Shown here one piece after another: positions 51,685 through 61,617 of a stretch of DNA of 64,000 nucleotides. The stretch comes from Dyadobacter subterraneus. Its GTDB lineage: Bacteria > Bacteroidota > Bacteroidia > Cytophagales > Spirosomataceae. The translations under genes were made by a program, and so were the position numbers. How positions within the stretch are numbered: position 1 is the first letter of the stretch; each line of letters starts with the position of its first letter. Location of the stretch: contig NZ_JACYGY010000001.1 of assembly GCF_015221875.1 (NCBI RefSeq), positions 2,418,001 to 2,482,000 of the forward strand, read 5' to 3'. The notes under the pieces are model-generated. The model was not told the DNA's origin. It did not search any database and saw only the letters and a program-made list of their open reading frames with translations.

Positions 51685-54051
51685 ATGATCATAAATTATT
51701 TTAAAATTGCCTGGCGTAATTTACTGAAAAACAGATTCTACTCACTGATTAACTGTACTGGTTTAATGGTCGGTTTAAGTGTCGGGATTTTGATTTTGTT
51801 ATGGGTTCAGGACGAGCTTAGCTACGATCGTTTTCATGAAAAATCTGATGTCATCTATAAACTTGAAAACAGAGTAGGAACAGGATCCAGCCAGCAAATC
51901 TGGACTACAACTGTCGCACCGATTGCTGAATTTGCCAAAAGGGAAGTTCCCGGTGTGAAAGATGCAGTTCGGATTACCCGCGACGGCGTATTTACTTTAT
52001 TCAAGTATAATGGAAAGGTATTTAATGAAAGTTTTTCTGCTTATACGGATCCATCGTTGTTTTCTGTTTTTGATTTCAATTTGATCCAGGGAAATAAATC
52101 AAAACCGTTTCCTGATAATCATTCTGTTGTTTTAACAGAGACAACTGCCAAACGTTATTTTGGCAATGAGGATCCGATTGGAAAAGTGATACTTGCAAAC
52201 AATAACGAGAACTTTACGGTAAGTGGAGTAATACGAGACATCCCCCAAAATTCAGAGTTTAAGGGAGATATGTTCTTCCCAATAGCGCTTTTCTTTGACA
52301 AGATGTATGTGGACAGAAAAGACGGCAGAAATTCGGATAATGATTTTGTTCAATTTAATTATCTGACTTATCTACAATTGCAGCCAGGAAAATCGACTGC
52401 GGATCTTGCTGTAAAATTGAGAAATATCCACCTGCGCAATAAACCGGATGATACCGATCTGACCTATCTTTTACAGCCCCTCGCTGATACTCATTTGTAC
52501 CACTCCGACGGATCGGACGGCGGGATTGAAACCGTGAGAATGTTTGTGATTATCGCACTTTTAATCCTGACGATTGCGTGTATCAATTACGTTAATTTAT
52601 CGACTGCAAGAGCGATTTTGCGCTCGAAGGAGGTAAGTATGCGGAAGATTGTCGGAGCTGCAAAGTCGCAGTTATTTGTGCAATTTTTGATAGAAACTGT
52701 GCTTGTATTTTCGCTCGTTACTGCATTTGCTCTTTGCTTAATGTATGCCATCTTACCTGTTTTTAACCAGATCTCGGGTAAGTTATTAGTTCTTGATTTT
52801 ACCAATTATTCGATCTGGAAAGTTGTTGGATTTACCATTTTCGGGACGCTGGTTGCTTCAAGCATTTATCCCGCGTTATTGTTATCGTCTTTTGAGCCTT
52901 TAAGAGCGCTGAAAGGAAAAGTTTCCGGTAAAATCAATGAGGCAATATTTCGTAAAACGTTGGTCGTAGTTCAGTTTGCGGTTTCCGTAATTCTGGTTGC
53001 CGGAACATTTATCATCGGCAGTCAGCTTGATTACATTCGTTCAAAGGAACTTGGATACGACAAAACCCACGTGCTGTCTTTTTACATGCAGGATATGGGC
53101 AAACATTACGAGGCTGTCAAAGCAGAATTATTGAAGGAATCGGGTGTTACAGGCATTACACGTGCAAATTCCAATATCATCAACCTGGCCGGGATGACGG
53201 GAGATAATTCCTGGGATGGTAAGGAAACCGGTGAAACGATGATGTTACGAACATTAGCAATTGACAAAGATTTTGTTTCATTTTTTAAAATGCAATTAAT
53301 GGATGGAGCCGGATTTACGGGTTCCGTGTCGGATTCGAGTCATTTTATTTTGAATGAAACTGCTGTAAAAGCAGCAAGGATCAAAGATCCGATTGGCAAA
53401 AAATTCAGGCTATGGAATAAGACCGGGACAATTATTGGCGTGGTAAAGGATTTTCATTACGGGTCGATGAAACAGATCATTGAGCCTGCAATCTTCTTCT
53501 ATGAGCCAAACCAAATGAACCGAATTTTTATAAAAACAACCGGTAGAGATGCTGATAAAGTTATTGCCTCTGCCGGACGTTTATGGAAACAATACAACGC
53601 CGATTATATTTTTCAGTATGCTTTCCTGGATGATTCATTCAACGATTTATACAAAACGGAGCAGCAAACCGGACTGCTCTTCAACATCTTCGCTGGCATT
53701 GCCATATTCATTTCATGTCTGGGCTTGTTTGGACTTGCTGCCTATACTGCACAGACTCGAACACGCGAAATTGGTGTAAGAAAAGTTCTGGGTTCCAGCG
53801 TTGCCGGAATTGTTGAACTTCTCGCCAAAGATTTTATCAAACTTGTTTTAATCGGAGTCTTCATTGCCGTTCCAATTGCCTGGTATGCCATGAGCAAATG
53901 GTTACAGGATTTTGCCTACCGTGTTGAAATTCAATGGTGGATTTTTGTAGTCTCAGGTTTTTTAGCCCTGATTGTTGCGCTGGTCACAGTCAGTTTCCAA
54001 AGTATTAAAGCGGCCTTAATGAATCCGGTGAAAAGTTTGAAAAGCGAGTAG
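51685..54051 (+). CDS. FtsX/MacB-type ABC transporter permease, array copy 6
   Basis: A 788-residue permease beginning MIINYFKIAWRNLLKNRFYS. The first coupling motif is the most diverged in the array (SKEVSMRKIVGAAKSQLF), while the second remains RTREIGVRKVLGSSVAGI. The INYVNLSTARA sequence in helix 2 groups it with copy 8 (INYVNLTTARA), against INFMNLSTARS in subtype A. It ends NPVKSLKSE; the TAG stop forms part of a GTAG opening a REP hairpin (54048-54072). Confidence 0.9.
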   Translation: MIINYFKIAWRNLLKNRFYSLINCTGLMVGLSVGILILLWVQDELSYDRFHEKSDVIYKLENRVGTGSSQQIWTTTVAPIAEFAKREVPGVKDAVRITRDGVFTLFKYNGKVFNESFSAYTDPSLFSVFDFNLIQGNKSKPFPDNHSVVLTETTAKRYFGNEDPIGKVILANNNENFTVSGVIRDIPQNSEFKGDMFFPIALFFDKMYVDRKDGRNSDNDFVQFNYLTYLQLQPGKSTADLAVKLRNIHLRNKPDDTDLTYLLQPLADTHLYHSDGSDGGIETVRMFVIIALLILTIACINYVNLSTARAILRSKEVSMRKIVGAAKSQLFVQFLIETVLVFSLVTAFALCLMYAILPVFNQISGKLLVLDFTNYSIWKVVGFTIFGTLVASSIYPALLLSSFEPLRALKGKVSGKINEAIFRKTLVVVQFAVSVILVAGTFIIGSQLDYIRSKELGYDKTHVLSFYMQDMGKHYEAVKAELLKESGVTGITRANSNIINLAGMTGDNSWDGKETGETMMLRTLAIDKDFVSFFKMQLMDGAGFTGSVSDSSHFILNETAVKAARIKDPIGKKFRLWNKTGTIIGVVKDFHYGSMKQIIEPAIFFYEPNQMNRIFIKTTGRDADKVIASAGRLWKQYNADYIFQYAFLDDSFNDLYKTEQQTGLLFNIFAGIAIFISCLGLFGLAAYTAQTRTREIGVRKVLGSSVAGIVELLAKDFIKLVLIGVFIAVPIAWYAMSKWLQDFAYRVEIQWWIFVVSGFLALIVALVTVSFQSIKAALMNPVKSLKSE

Positions 54052-54072
54052 GGGCGGGCCTTGTGTCCGCCC
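54048..54072 (+). repeat. REP hairpin whose GTAG includes the permease stop codon
   Basis: GTAG (54048-54051, with TAG the stop of copy 6) precedes GGGCGG (54052-54057) and CCGCCC (54067-54072). It is base-for-base the same as the element after copy 3. About one and a half degenerate CCGCC(C/T)AATCC units follow before copy 7. Confidence 0.75.
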
Positions 54073-54144
54073 AATCCAAAGCAAAATTAAAGCCGCCTAA
54101 TCCAAAAAATCCGTAGTCCAGTCTAATAACATAAAAGACAAGTC

Positions 54145-56541
54145 ATGATCCGTAACTATTTCAAAATCGCTTTCAGAAATCTTTTGAAAAACAAAGGGTA
54201 CTCTGCTATCAATATTGGTGGGTTGGCTGTGGGAATGGCCGTGACTATGCTGATCGGTTTGTGGATTTACGATGAGCTGTCATTTAATAAGTATTTTGGG
54301 AATTATGACAGGATCGGCAAGATTATGGAATCGGGAACTTTTGGAGGGAATATTTTTCATCAGGAGCATATGCCTGCGCCGATGGGCGATGAACTTCGAA
54401 ACAATTTTCCTGATGACTTTAAATATGTTGTAAATTCTTCCTGGACGGAAGAGCATATCGTGGCTTATGGCGATAAAAAATTTACAAAAACCGGAAATTA
54501 TCTCAGTGAACAGGCCCCGGATATGTTTTCGTTAAAAATGCTGAGAGGAACACGTTCCGGTTTAAAGGACCAGTCTTCTGTCATGTTATCCCAATCTGTT
54601 GCAAATGCACTGTTTGGAAATGAAAATCCACTCGATAAGATTATAAAAATAGATAACAGGCTGAATGTAAAAGTGACTGGTGTTTATGAAGATCTGCCTT
54701 ATAATTCAGAATTTAATGAGATAACTTTTATTGCTCCCTGGAATTTGTATGTAGCGACGCAGGACTGGGTAAAAAGGGCTTTGGATAATAAGGAGTGGGA
54801 CAATAATTCCTGGCAGGTTTTGGTTCAGATTAATCCTCACTCAGATTATGAAGCTGTATCAAGGAAAATCGCTGATTTAAAATTAAAACATGCGCCGCAT
54901 ACGGCATTTTTAAAACCAAGGCTTTATATCCATCCCATGGCCAGATGGCACTTGTATACGGGATGGGACAAAAAAGGGAAGCTGGATAGCCGCATACAAT
55001 ATATTTGGCTTTTTGGTATTATCGGGCTTTTTGTGCTGCTGCTGGCTTCCATTAATTTCATGAATTTAAGCACCGCCAGATCGGAAAAACGAGCAAAAGA
55101 AGTAGGAATCCGCAAGGCAATTGGGTCGAAACGCGGACAACTCATATATCAGTTTTTGAGCGAATCGTTAATGATCGTTTCGCTGGCTTTTGTAATTTCC
55201 ATTATTCTGCTTGTTGCCGCCTTGCCATTTTTCAATGAGGTTGCTGATAAAAAAATGCACGTATTGTGGACGAGTCCGGTCTTTTGGCTTCTGGGAATTG
55301 GTTTTTGCCTGATTACCGGAATTGTTTCAGGTAGTTATCCGGCTCTTTATTTGTCGTCTTTCCAGCCAATTAAAGTACTAAAAGGCACTTTTAATATCGG
55401 ACGTTTTGCAGCCATCCCCAGAAAAGTACTGGTTGTTTTGCAATTTACTGTTTCGGTAACACTGATCATAGGTACTGTTATTGTTTTCAGACAAATCCAG
55501 TATGCCAAAAACCGGCCGATAGGTTACGACCGAAGCGGGCTGATTACTATTGACATGAATACACCTGAATTATACAGTCATTATAATACTTTGAGAAATA
55601 ATTTGCTTGAAACGGGTGCTGTGGTAGAAATGTCCACTTCCTCCTCCCGGGTTACGAAATTATCTTCTAATAATGGCGGGTTTAATTGGGAAGGTAAGGA
55701 TCCAAACTTTAAAGAAAATTTTGGTACAGTTGCAGTGACGCATGATTTTGGGAAAACGGTAGGTTGGCAGTTCAAAAGCGGACGTGATTTTTCAAGGCAG
55801 TTTGCCACAGATTCTTCCGGTATGATAATGACCGAAACAACTGTAAAATATATGGGATTCAAGAAACCGGAGGATGTAATTGGCAAGCAGGTCAGATGGA
55901 ATGAAAAAGCATTTACAGTGGTCGGCGTTATTAGCGATATGGTGATGGATTCACCTTTTGAGCCGGTGCGTCCTACTGTTTTTATGTTGAACTACGGCTG
56001 GGCTAATGTTATCAATATTAAACTGAACCCGCAATTGCCGGCCGCAAATTCCCTTGCGAAGGTTGAAGACGTTTTCCGGAAATTTAACCCCGGCAGTCCT
56101 TTTGATTATAAGTTTACTGATGATCAGTATGCTGCTAAATTCTCTGCCGAAGAACGTATTGCAAAACTGGCCTCTGCATTTGCCGGGCTCGCCATTTTAA
56201 TCAGTTGCCTGGGACTTTTTGCCCTTGCTTCTTTCACCGCCGAACAGCGCACTAAGGAAATAGGAATTAGAAAAGTATTGGGCGCATCGGTAGCTAATCT
56301 CTGGGCTTTATTATCAACAGATTTTGTGGTTCTGGTTATAATTTCCTGCGTTGTATCGGTTCCCATTGCTTACTATTTTCTAAATGGATGGTTGCAGAAA
56401 TATGAATACAGAACTGAAATTTCCTGGTGGGTTTTTGCCGCATCAGGTTTGGGTGCCATGCTGATAACGTTGCTCACAGTAAGTTACCAAGCCATAAGAG
56501 CAGCGCTTCTGGATCCTGTAAAAAGTTTGAAAAACGAATAA
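54145..56541 (+). CDS. FtsX/MacB-type ABC transporter permease, array copy 7 (subtype A)
   Basis: A 798-residue permease starting MIRNYFKIAFRNLLKNKGYS, the same length as copy 1. Subtype A marks are IGLWIYDELSFNKYFGNYDR, AKEVGIRKAIGSKRGQLI, HDFGKTVGWQFKSGRDFSRQ, KFTDDQYAAKF and KYEYRTEISWW. The second coupling motif is RTKEIGIRKVLGASVANL. The tail is LDPVKSLKNE, again ending KNE as in copy 1. The similarity of copies 1, 7 and 10 spread across the array argues for duplication of blocks rather than simple neighbour-to-neighbour copying. Confidence 0.9.
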   Translation: MIRNYFKIAFRNLLKNKGYSAINIGGLAVGMAVTMLIGLWIYDELSFNKYFGNYDRIGKIMESGTFGGNIFHQEHMPAPMGDELRNNFPDDFKYVVNSSWTEEHIVAYGDKKFTKTGNYLSEQAPDMFSLKMLRGTRSGLKDQSSVMLSQSVANALFGNENPLDKIIKIDNRLNVKVTGVYEDLPYNSEFNEITFIAPWNLYVATQDWVKRALDNKEWDNNSWQVLVQINPHSDYEAVSRKIADLKLKHAPHTAFLKPRLYIHPMARWHLYTGWDKKGKLDSRIQYIWLFGIIGLFVLLLASINFMNLSTARSEKRAKEVGIRKAIGSKRGQLIYQFLSESLMIVSLAFVISIILLVAALPFFNEVADKKMHVLWTSPVFWLLGIGFCLITGIVSGSYPALYLSSFQPIKVLKGTFNIGRFAAIPRKVLVVLQFTVSVTLIIGTVIVFRQIQYAKNRPIGYDRSGLITIDMNTPELYSHYNTLRNNLLETGAVVEMSTSSSRVTKLSSNNGGFNWEGKDPNFKENFGTVAVTHDFGKTVGWQFKSGRDFSRQFATDSSGMIMTETTVKYMGFKKPEDVIGKQVRWNEKAFTVVGVISDMVMDSPFEPVRPTVFMLNYGWANVINIKLNPQLPAANSLAKVEDVFRKFNPGSPFDYKFTDDQYAAKFSAEERIAKLASAFAGLAILISCLGLFALASFTAEQRTKEIGIRKVLGASVANLWALLSTDFVVLVIISCVVSVPIAYYFLNGWLQKYEYRTEISWWVFAASGLGAMLITLLTVSYQAIRAALLDPVKSLKNE

Positions 56542-56638
56542 CGGAATTCTGGCGATTGGGCATTTGCAATTCCAGATCATAGGTGTAATAAAAATTCAGA
56601 TACGAAAGCTAAAAGCCAACGCCTAAACGCTAAAACCC
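56542..56638. repeat. Permease spacer with GCTAA-type motifs
   Basis: Before the next start the spacer reads AGCTAAAAGCCAACGCCTAA then ACGCTAAAACCC, nearly the same as before copy 5. The start of the spacer is more diverged than in the others. Confidence 0.45.
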
Positions 56639-58999
56639 ATGATACGCAATTATTTCAAAATCGCTTTCAGAAATTTAATTAATGAAAAGTGGTATTCGTT
56701 ATTGAATATCGGCGGCATGGGTATTGTGCTGGCTGTGAGTATCCTGCTTTTTTGGTGGGTAAGGGATGAATTGAGTTATGACAATTTTCATTCAGACATC
56801 GAACAAATTTATCGTGTTAATACACGCTTTGGAGCAGAAACCGCAGAAAATACATTTCCCGACACGCCCGGTGCCGTTTCAACTGCTGCTTTAAAATCAA
56901 TTCCAGGCGTTCGTTCAGCTGTCAGGCTTTCTCCCTACTGGGCGAGGATTTTTCGTGTTGGCAATAATACCATCACTGAAAAAGGAGATCTGGCTTATGT
57001 AGACGGAGATTTTCTAAATTTTTTCGACGGATTTACCTTGCTACATGGCGACAAAAACAATTTGTTTCGGACGCCTGCTTCTGCAATTTTAACCAGAGAT
57101 CTTGCCATAAAGTATTTTGGTACGGCCAATGCAATTGGCAAAATTTTCAAAAACGTAGAGAACAACCAGATTCTTACGGTTGGTGCTGTGATTGAGGAAA
57201 GTCCTGATAACACAAACTTTAAGCAAAAAATGTTTTTGCCCATGCAGGCTAAGGTTTTACCTTTTAGAGAAGAAAACAATGGCGATAATTTGGATGAAAG
57301 CTGGATTGCCTACGACTTCGAAACATTTGTAAAACTGGATAAAAGTACAAATCCTGAAATAGTTGGTCAGAAGATAACTTCAATAAAAAAGACAGCCAGA
57401 AATAAAGACGACGATGCAGCACTGTACTTTTTACAGCCATTCAGCAAGCTGCATCTTTATGCACCGGATGGAAAAAGTTCAGGAATGCAGCAGGTTAATT
57501 TGTTGGGCCTTATCGCATTTTTGCTTTTGAGCATTGGTTGTATCAACTATGTAAATTTGACAACAGCACGTGCCTCCCGACGCAACCGGGAAGTTGGAAT
57601 TCGTAAGGTAGTTGGTGCCAGGTCGGGTCAACTGGCCGGACAGTTGATGGTAGAATCAGTATTGACTTTGAGTTTTTCACTGATTTTTGCCGTTTTACTG
57701 ATAGAAATTCTTCTGCCATTTTATCAGGAGATAACCGGAAAAACCGGACAGATTTCTCTACTTGATTTAGATTCAATGCTCATCCTGGTTGGCGCGCTAG
57801 TATTGGCTTTCTTACTGGCAGGAATTTATCCGGCATTGATGATCGCTGGTTTCAATCCAATTCAGGTGTTGCGGGGTCGCTCCAGCCAGCGTAATACTTC
57901 GGGTTTACGGAAAGGACTTGTGGTGACGCAATTTGCATTGGCAACAATTTTGATTACCAGTACCTTAATTATTGGCAGCCAATTACGCTTCATCCGTGAA
58001 CGTAATCCGGGATTTAACAGGGAGCATGTGTTTTCTTTTGATGCAAAAAAGTTTGCTTTGCCTTTGCAGCAGGCACTATTGAATGAGCCTTCGATTAAAA
58101 GCGTAAGTACTTCCAGTGATTCTCCGGTAAATGTTTTAAGAGGAACAGGCACGGTTGAATGGGAGGGGAAAGATCCTAACGCAATGCCCATTTTTGCTTA
58201 TGTCAGCATCGATCCGGCGTTCATTCCCAGTTTTGAAATAAAAATTCTGGACGGACGAAATTTTGATGGGAGTCCTTCGGATTCGGTTCATTTTATGCTG
58301 AACGAAGCGGCAGTTAAACAGATGGAACTGAAAAATCCTGTTGGCAAACGTATAAAAGTGGAAGGTAGGGAAGGCGAGATCATTAGTGTGGTCAAAGATT
58401 TTAACATCGCTTCAATTCATGAAACAATACGGCCGCTAATTTTATCCAGCCGGCCAAAAATTAATAATATTCTACTCATCAAAACCTCTGGCGAATCCGC
58501 TGCGGCAGCTTTGGCCGCCGCGAGGAAGTTGTGGGAAAAACATATACCGGAATATCCTTTCGATTACAAATTCCTTGATGCACAGTACAATGAACAATAT
58601 AAGTCAGAACAGCAGACTGAGCGTTTATTCAATTTTTTTGCAGGAATTGCCATTGTCATTTCGTGCCTTGGACTTTTAGGTCTTGTCTCATTTACAGCTG
58701 AACAACGGACAAAAGAGATCGGCGTCAGGAAAGTTCTGGGCGCTTCTGTTGCCAGTATTACGACGTTACTGTCAAAAGATTTTTTAAAACTGGTATGTAT
58801 TGCTATCATCATCGCGGTACCTGTTGCCTGGTATTTTATGGAAAACTGGCTGGATAATTTCGCTTTCAAAGTGGAGATCGATTGGAAATTATTTCTATTC
58901 AGCGGCTTGCTAACCGTGTTAACCGCAGTTGCGACCATAAGTTTCCAAAGCATAAAAGCTGCGCTCATGAACCCTGTAAAAAGTTTGAAAAGCGAGTAG
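56639..58999 (+). CDS. FtsX/MacB-type ABC transporter permease, array copy 8
   Basis: A 786-residue permease beginning MIRNYFKIAFRNLINEKWYS. Helix 1 is unusual in carrying LFWWVRDELSYDNFH. The first coupling motif is NREVGIRKVVGARSGQLA and the second RTKEIGVRKVLGASVASI. Helix 2 has INYVNLTTARA as in copy 6. It ends NPVKSLKSE, and its TAG stop lies in the GTAG of a third REP hairpin (58996-59020). Confidence 0.9.
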   Translation: MIRNYFKIAFRNLINEKWYSLLNIGGMGIVLAVSILLFWWVRDELSYDNFHSDIEQIYRVNTRFGAETAENTFPDTPGAVSTAALKSIPGVRSAVRLSPYWARIFRVGNNTITEKGDLAYVDGDFLNFFDGFTLLHGDKNNLFRTPASAILTRDLAIKYFGTANAIGKIFKNVENNQILTVGAVIEESPDNTNFKQKMFLPMQAKVLPFREENNGDNLDESWIAYDFETFVKLDKSTNPEIVGQKITSIKKTARNKDDDAALYFLQPFSKLHLYAPDGKSSGMQQVNLLGLIAFLLLSIGCINYVNLTTARASRRNREVGIRKVVGARSGQLAGQLMVESVLTLSFSLIFAVLLIEILLPFYQEITGKTGQISLLDLDSMLILVGALVLAFLLAGIYPALMIAGFNPIQVLRGRSSQRNTSGLRKGLVVTQFALATILITSTLIIGSQLRFIRERNPGFNREHVFSFDAKKFALPLQQALLNEPSIKSVSTSSDSPVNVLRGTGTVEWEGKDPNAMPIFAYVSIDPAFIPSFEIKILDGRNFDGSPSDSVHFMLNEAAVKQMELKNPVGKRIKVEGREGEIISVVKDFNIASIHETIRPLILSSRPKINNILLIKTSGESAAAALAAARKLWEKHIPEYPFDYKFLDAQYNEQYKSEQQTERLFNFFAGIAIVISCLGLLGLVSFTAEQRTKEIGVRKVLGASVASITTLLSKDFLKLVCIAIIIAVPVAWYFMENWLDNFAFKVEIDWKLFLFSGLLTVLTAVATISFQSIKAALMNPVKSLKSE

Positions 59000-59020
59000 G
59001 GGCGGCCCTCGTGGCCGCCC
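58996..59020 (+). repeat. REP hairpin whose GTAG includes the permease stop codon
   Basis: GTAG (58996-58999, with TAG the stop of copy 8) is followed by GGGCGGCC (59000-59007), a five-base loop and GGCCGCCC (59013-59020), a perfect 8-bp stem. The arms differ slightly from the elements after copies 3 and 6, with paired changes that keep the stem. Confidence 0.8.
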
Positions 59021-59160
59021 GATCAATAGCAAATCAGGCCGCCCAATCGACAGTAAAACCAAACCCAGCTGATTAATAACAAGTCAAACCACCTAATCGA
59101 TAGCAGACCAAACCGGCCCAATTGATAGAAAACCCGAACAGCCAAACGAAACCAAACCAA
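59013..59160. repeat. Degenerate 24-25-bp tandem array seeded on the REP arm
   Basis: Units of the type CCGCCCAATCGATAGCAAA plus about five bases follow the REP hairpin, each more diverged than the last. As after copy 3, the first unit begins with the hairpin's 3' arm. The unit sequence differs from the 46.4 kb array, so the two arose separately. Confidence 0.55.
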
Positions 59161-59199
59161 CCCAGAAAATCGTACTCCAACCTATAAATATCCCACATC

Positions 59200-61617
59200 A
59201 TGATCAGCAACTTTTTTAAAATCGCATGGCGCAGTCTTTGGAAGAAAAAGGCATTTTCTGCCATCAACATTTTCGGATTAGCGATCGGGCTTGCGACCTG
59301 TTTACTGATTTTGCTTTTTGTGCAAAGTGAATTGAGTTATGATAAATTTAACGTGAATGCAGACCGGATTTTCCGTGTGACGCTGAATGGCAAAATCGGA
59401 GGAAGAGAAATAAATATAGCCGCTGCGCCCGCACCAGTTGGCCCTGCGATATCCGGCGATTACCCTGGTATTGAATCTTACACCCGGCTGACAAGAGAGG
59501 GATCATTTGTAGTTAAATACGGTAATGAAAAATTCAAAGAAGAAAGAGTCGTTTTCGCAGATAGCAATTTCTTTTCAGTTTTCTCGATTCCATTCATAAA
59601 AGGTGATCTAAAAAATGCTTTGAAAGAGCCGAATACAATGGTGATTACAGAAGCCACGGCCGAAAAGTATTTTGGAAAAACTGATCCTGTTGGAAAAAGT
59701 CTGACATTGGGTACCCGTGGTTTGTTCAGGATAACTGGTGTTTGCGAGAATGTACCTGATAATTCGCACTTCCATTTCGACTTTTTCGGATCCCTTGCAT
59801 CAGTTCATTTGGGTGAAAAATGGCTTTCAAGCGGGGCACATACTTATCTTTTGCTACGAAAAAATTATTCGATTGAAAAACTTTCTGCCCAGGGACCGCA
59901 GATTGTGAAGAAATATATTGCTCCTGAAATCCAGGAATTTTTAGGAATGAGTTATGAAGAATATGTAAGAAAAGGAGATCGCTTCGGGTTTACTTTTCAG
60001 CCGCTCACCGATATTCACCTAAACTCTGACCTGGAGGCTGAACTTGAACCAAATGGCGATATAAAATACGTTTACATTTTCTCAGCCATTGCAGCATTTA
60101 TCCTTTTGCTGGCCTGTATCAATTTCATGAATCTATCCACAGCTGGTTCAGCAAACCGTGCCAAGGAAGTTGGTATCAGAAAAGTGCTGGGCTCTATTCA
60201 GCAGCAATTAATTTTTCAATTTCTGACGGAATCGATCCTGCTTACTTTTCTGGCACTTTTGGTTGCATTCGTGGTTGTGATTGCTGTTTTACCAAGTTTT
60301 AACCAGCTGGCTGCCAAGCAATTTGACATTCAAACGATCCTCAATTTCAGAATCGTCGGTTATGCTTTGGCGGGCTGCCTTTTTGTAGGGTTATTGGCAG
60401 GAAGTTACCCGGCATTTTTCCTTTCCGCCTTTCGGCCGATCAGTGTTTTAAAAGGAAAAATTCAAATGGGCGTCAGAAGTGGCTGGCTAAGAAATACGCT
60501 GGTCACTGTTCAGTTCGTGGTTTCTATCGGGATGATTATCGGGACCATTGTCGTTTATCAGCAGCTTCGTTTTATACAAAATAAAAAAGTAGGATTTGAT
60601 AAAGATCAGGTTCTCATTTTGCAGGACACTTATGTCCTTGGCGACAAAGTAAAAGTTTTCAAAGAAGAGCTCAGAAAATTATCCCAGATACAAGATGTTA
60701 CCTTGGCAGGATATGTGCCGGCTGGTGATTCCAACAATGGTACAGACGGTTTTTTGCCTGAAAGCGCGGCAGGAAGTGTATCTCCGTACCGTTTAAGAAC
60801 TTACCAGATTGATGAAGATTACCTGGCTACACTTGGTATCGGCCTTGCGGCAGGAAGAAATTTCTCAAAATCTTTTGCTACCGATAGCGTGGCGATTTTG
60901 GTTAATGAAGCCGCGGTAAAACAATTTGGATGGAAAAATCCAATCGGCCAGCGGATAAAAACAGTTGGCAACGGAAAAGCCGACAGCCGGAAAACTTATA
61001 CGGTTGTCGGCGTTACAAAAAACTTCCATTTTGAATCCATGCACCAAAGCATTGCACCTTTGGTGATGATGTATGGCGGCGACAGATTCCAGATGGCATT
61101 AAGAATCAGGACGGATGATATGCCCGGTTTGATCAAAACGCTGGAAAAAACATGGAAGTCACAGACGGACAGTCCGTTTTCTTATACATTTCTTAATGAA
61201 CGGTTCAATAAAATGTACCAATCTGAACAGCGGATCGGCGCTTTGTTTGGCATTTTTGCCGGTCTGGCTGTGGTCATCGCCTGTCTGGGATTATTTGGTT
61301 TAGCCGCTTTCACAACTTTGCAGCGTACCAAAGAAATTGGTGTAAGAAAAGTTTTGGGAGCATCTGTGATGAGCATTGTCGCTCTACTTTCCAAAGACTT
61401 TATGAATCTTATCATCGTAGCCATTTTTATCGCAACACCACTTGCCTGGTATGGAATGAGCCGCTGGCTGGCAGATTTTGCTTACAAAATTGATATCCAA
61501 TGGTGGGTTTTCGCACTGGCCGGTGTGCTGACGGTTTTAACTGCTTTGCTCACGATCAGTTTTCAAAGTATCAAAGCAGCATTGATGAATCCCGTGAAAA
61601 GTCTGAAAAGCGAGTAG
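59200..61617 (+). CDS. FtsX/MacB-type ABC transporter permease, array copy 9
   Basis: An 805-residue permease beginning MISNFFKIAWRSLWKKKAFS, the most diverged start in the array (the consensus is M-hydrophobic-RNYFKIA). Coupling motifs are AKEVGIRKVLGSIQQQLI and RTKEIGVRKVLGASVMSI, preceded by TLQ where most copies have AEQ. The second periplasmic domain holds an insert with VGNGKADSRKTYTVVGVTKN. The C-terminal segment resembles copy 5. It ends NPVKSLKSE and is followed by an 89-bp spacer. Confidence 0.9.
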   Translation: MISNFFKIAWRSLWKKKAFSAINIFGLAIGLATCLLILLFVQSELSYDKFNVNADRIFRVTLNGKIGGREINIAAAPAPVGPAISGDYPGIESYTRLTREGSFVVKYGNEKFKEERVVFADSNFFSVFSIPFIKGDLKNALKEPNTMVITEATAEKYFGKTDPVGKSLTLGTRGLFRITGVCENVPDNSHFHFDFFGSLASVHLGEKWLSSGAHTYLLLRKNYSIEKLSAQGPQIVKKYIAPEIQEFLGMSYEEYVRKGDRFGFTFQPLTDIHLNSDLEAELEPNGDIKYVYIFSAIAAFILLLACINFMNLSTAGSANRAKEVGIRKVLGSIQQQLIFQFLTESILLTFLALLVAFVVVIAVLPSFNQLAAKQFDIQTILNFRIVGYALAGCLFVGLLAGSYPAFFLSAFRPISVLKGKIQMGVRSGWLRNTLVTVQFVVSIGMIIGTIVVYQQLRFIQNKKVGFDKDQVLILQDTYVLGDKVKVFKEELRKLSQIQDVTLAGYVPAGDSNNGTDGFLPESAAGSVSPYRLRTYQIDEDYLATLGIGLAAGRNFSKSFATDSVAILVNEAAVKQFGWKNPIGQRIKTVGNGKADSRKTYTVVGVTKNFHFESMHQSIAPLVMMYGGDRFQMALRIRTDDMPGLIKTLEKTWKSQTDSPFSYTFLNERFNKMYQSEQRIGALFGIFAGLAVVIACLGLFGLAAFTTLQRTKEIGVRKVLGASVMSIVALLSKDFMNLIIVAIFIATPLAWYGMSRWLADFAYKIDIQWWVFALAGVLTVLTALLTISFQSIKAALMNPVKSLKSE

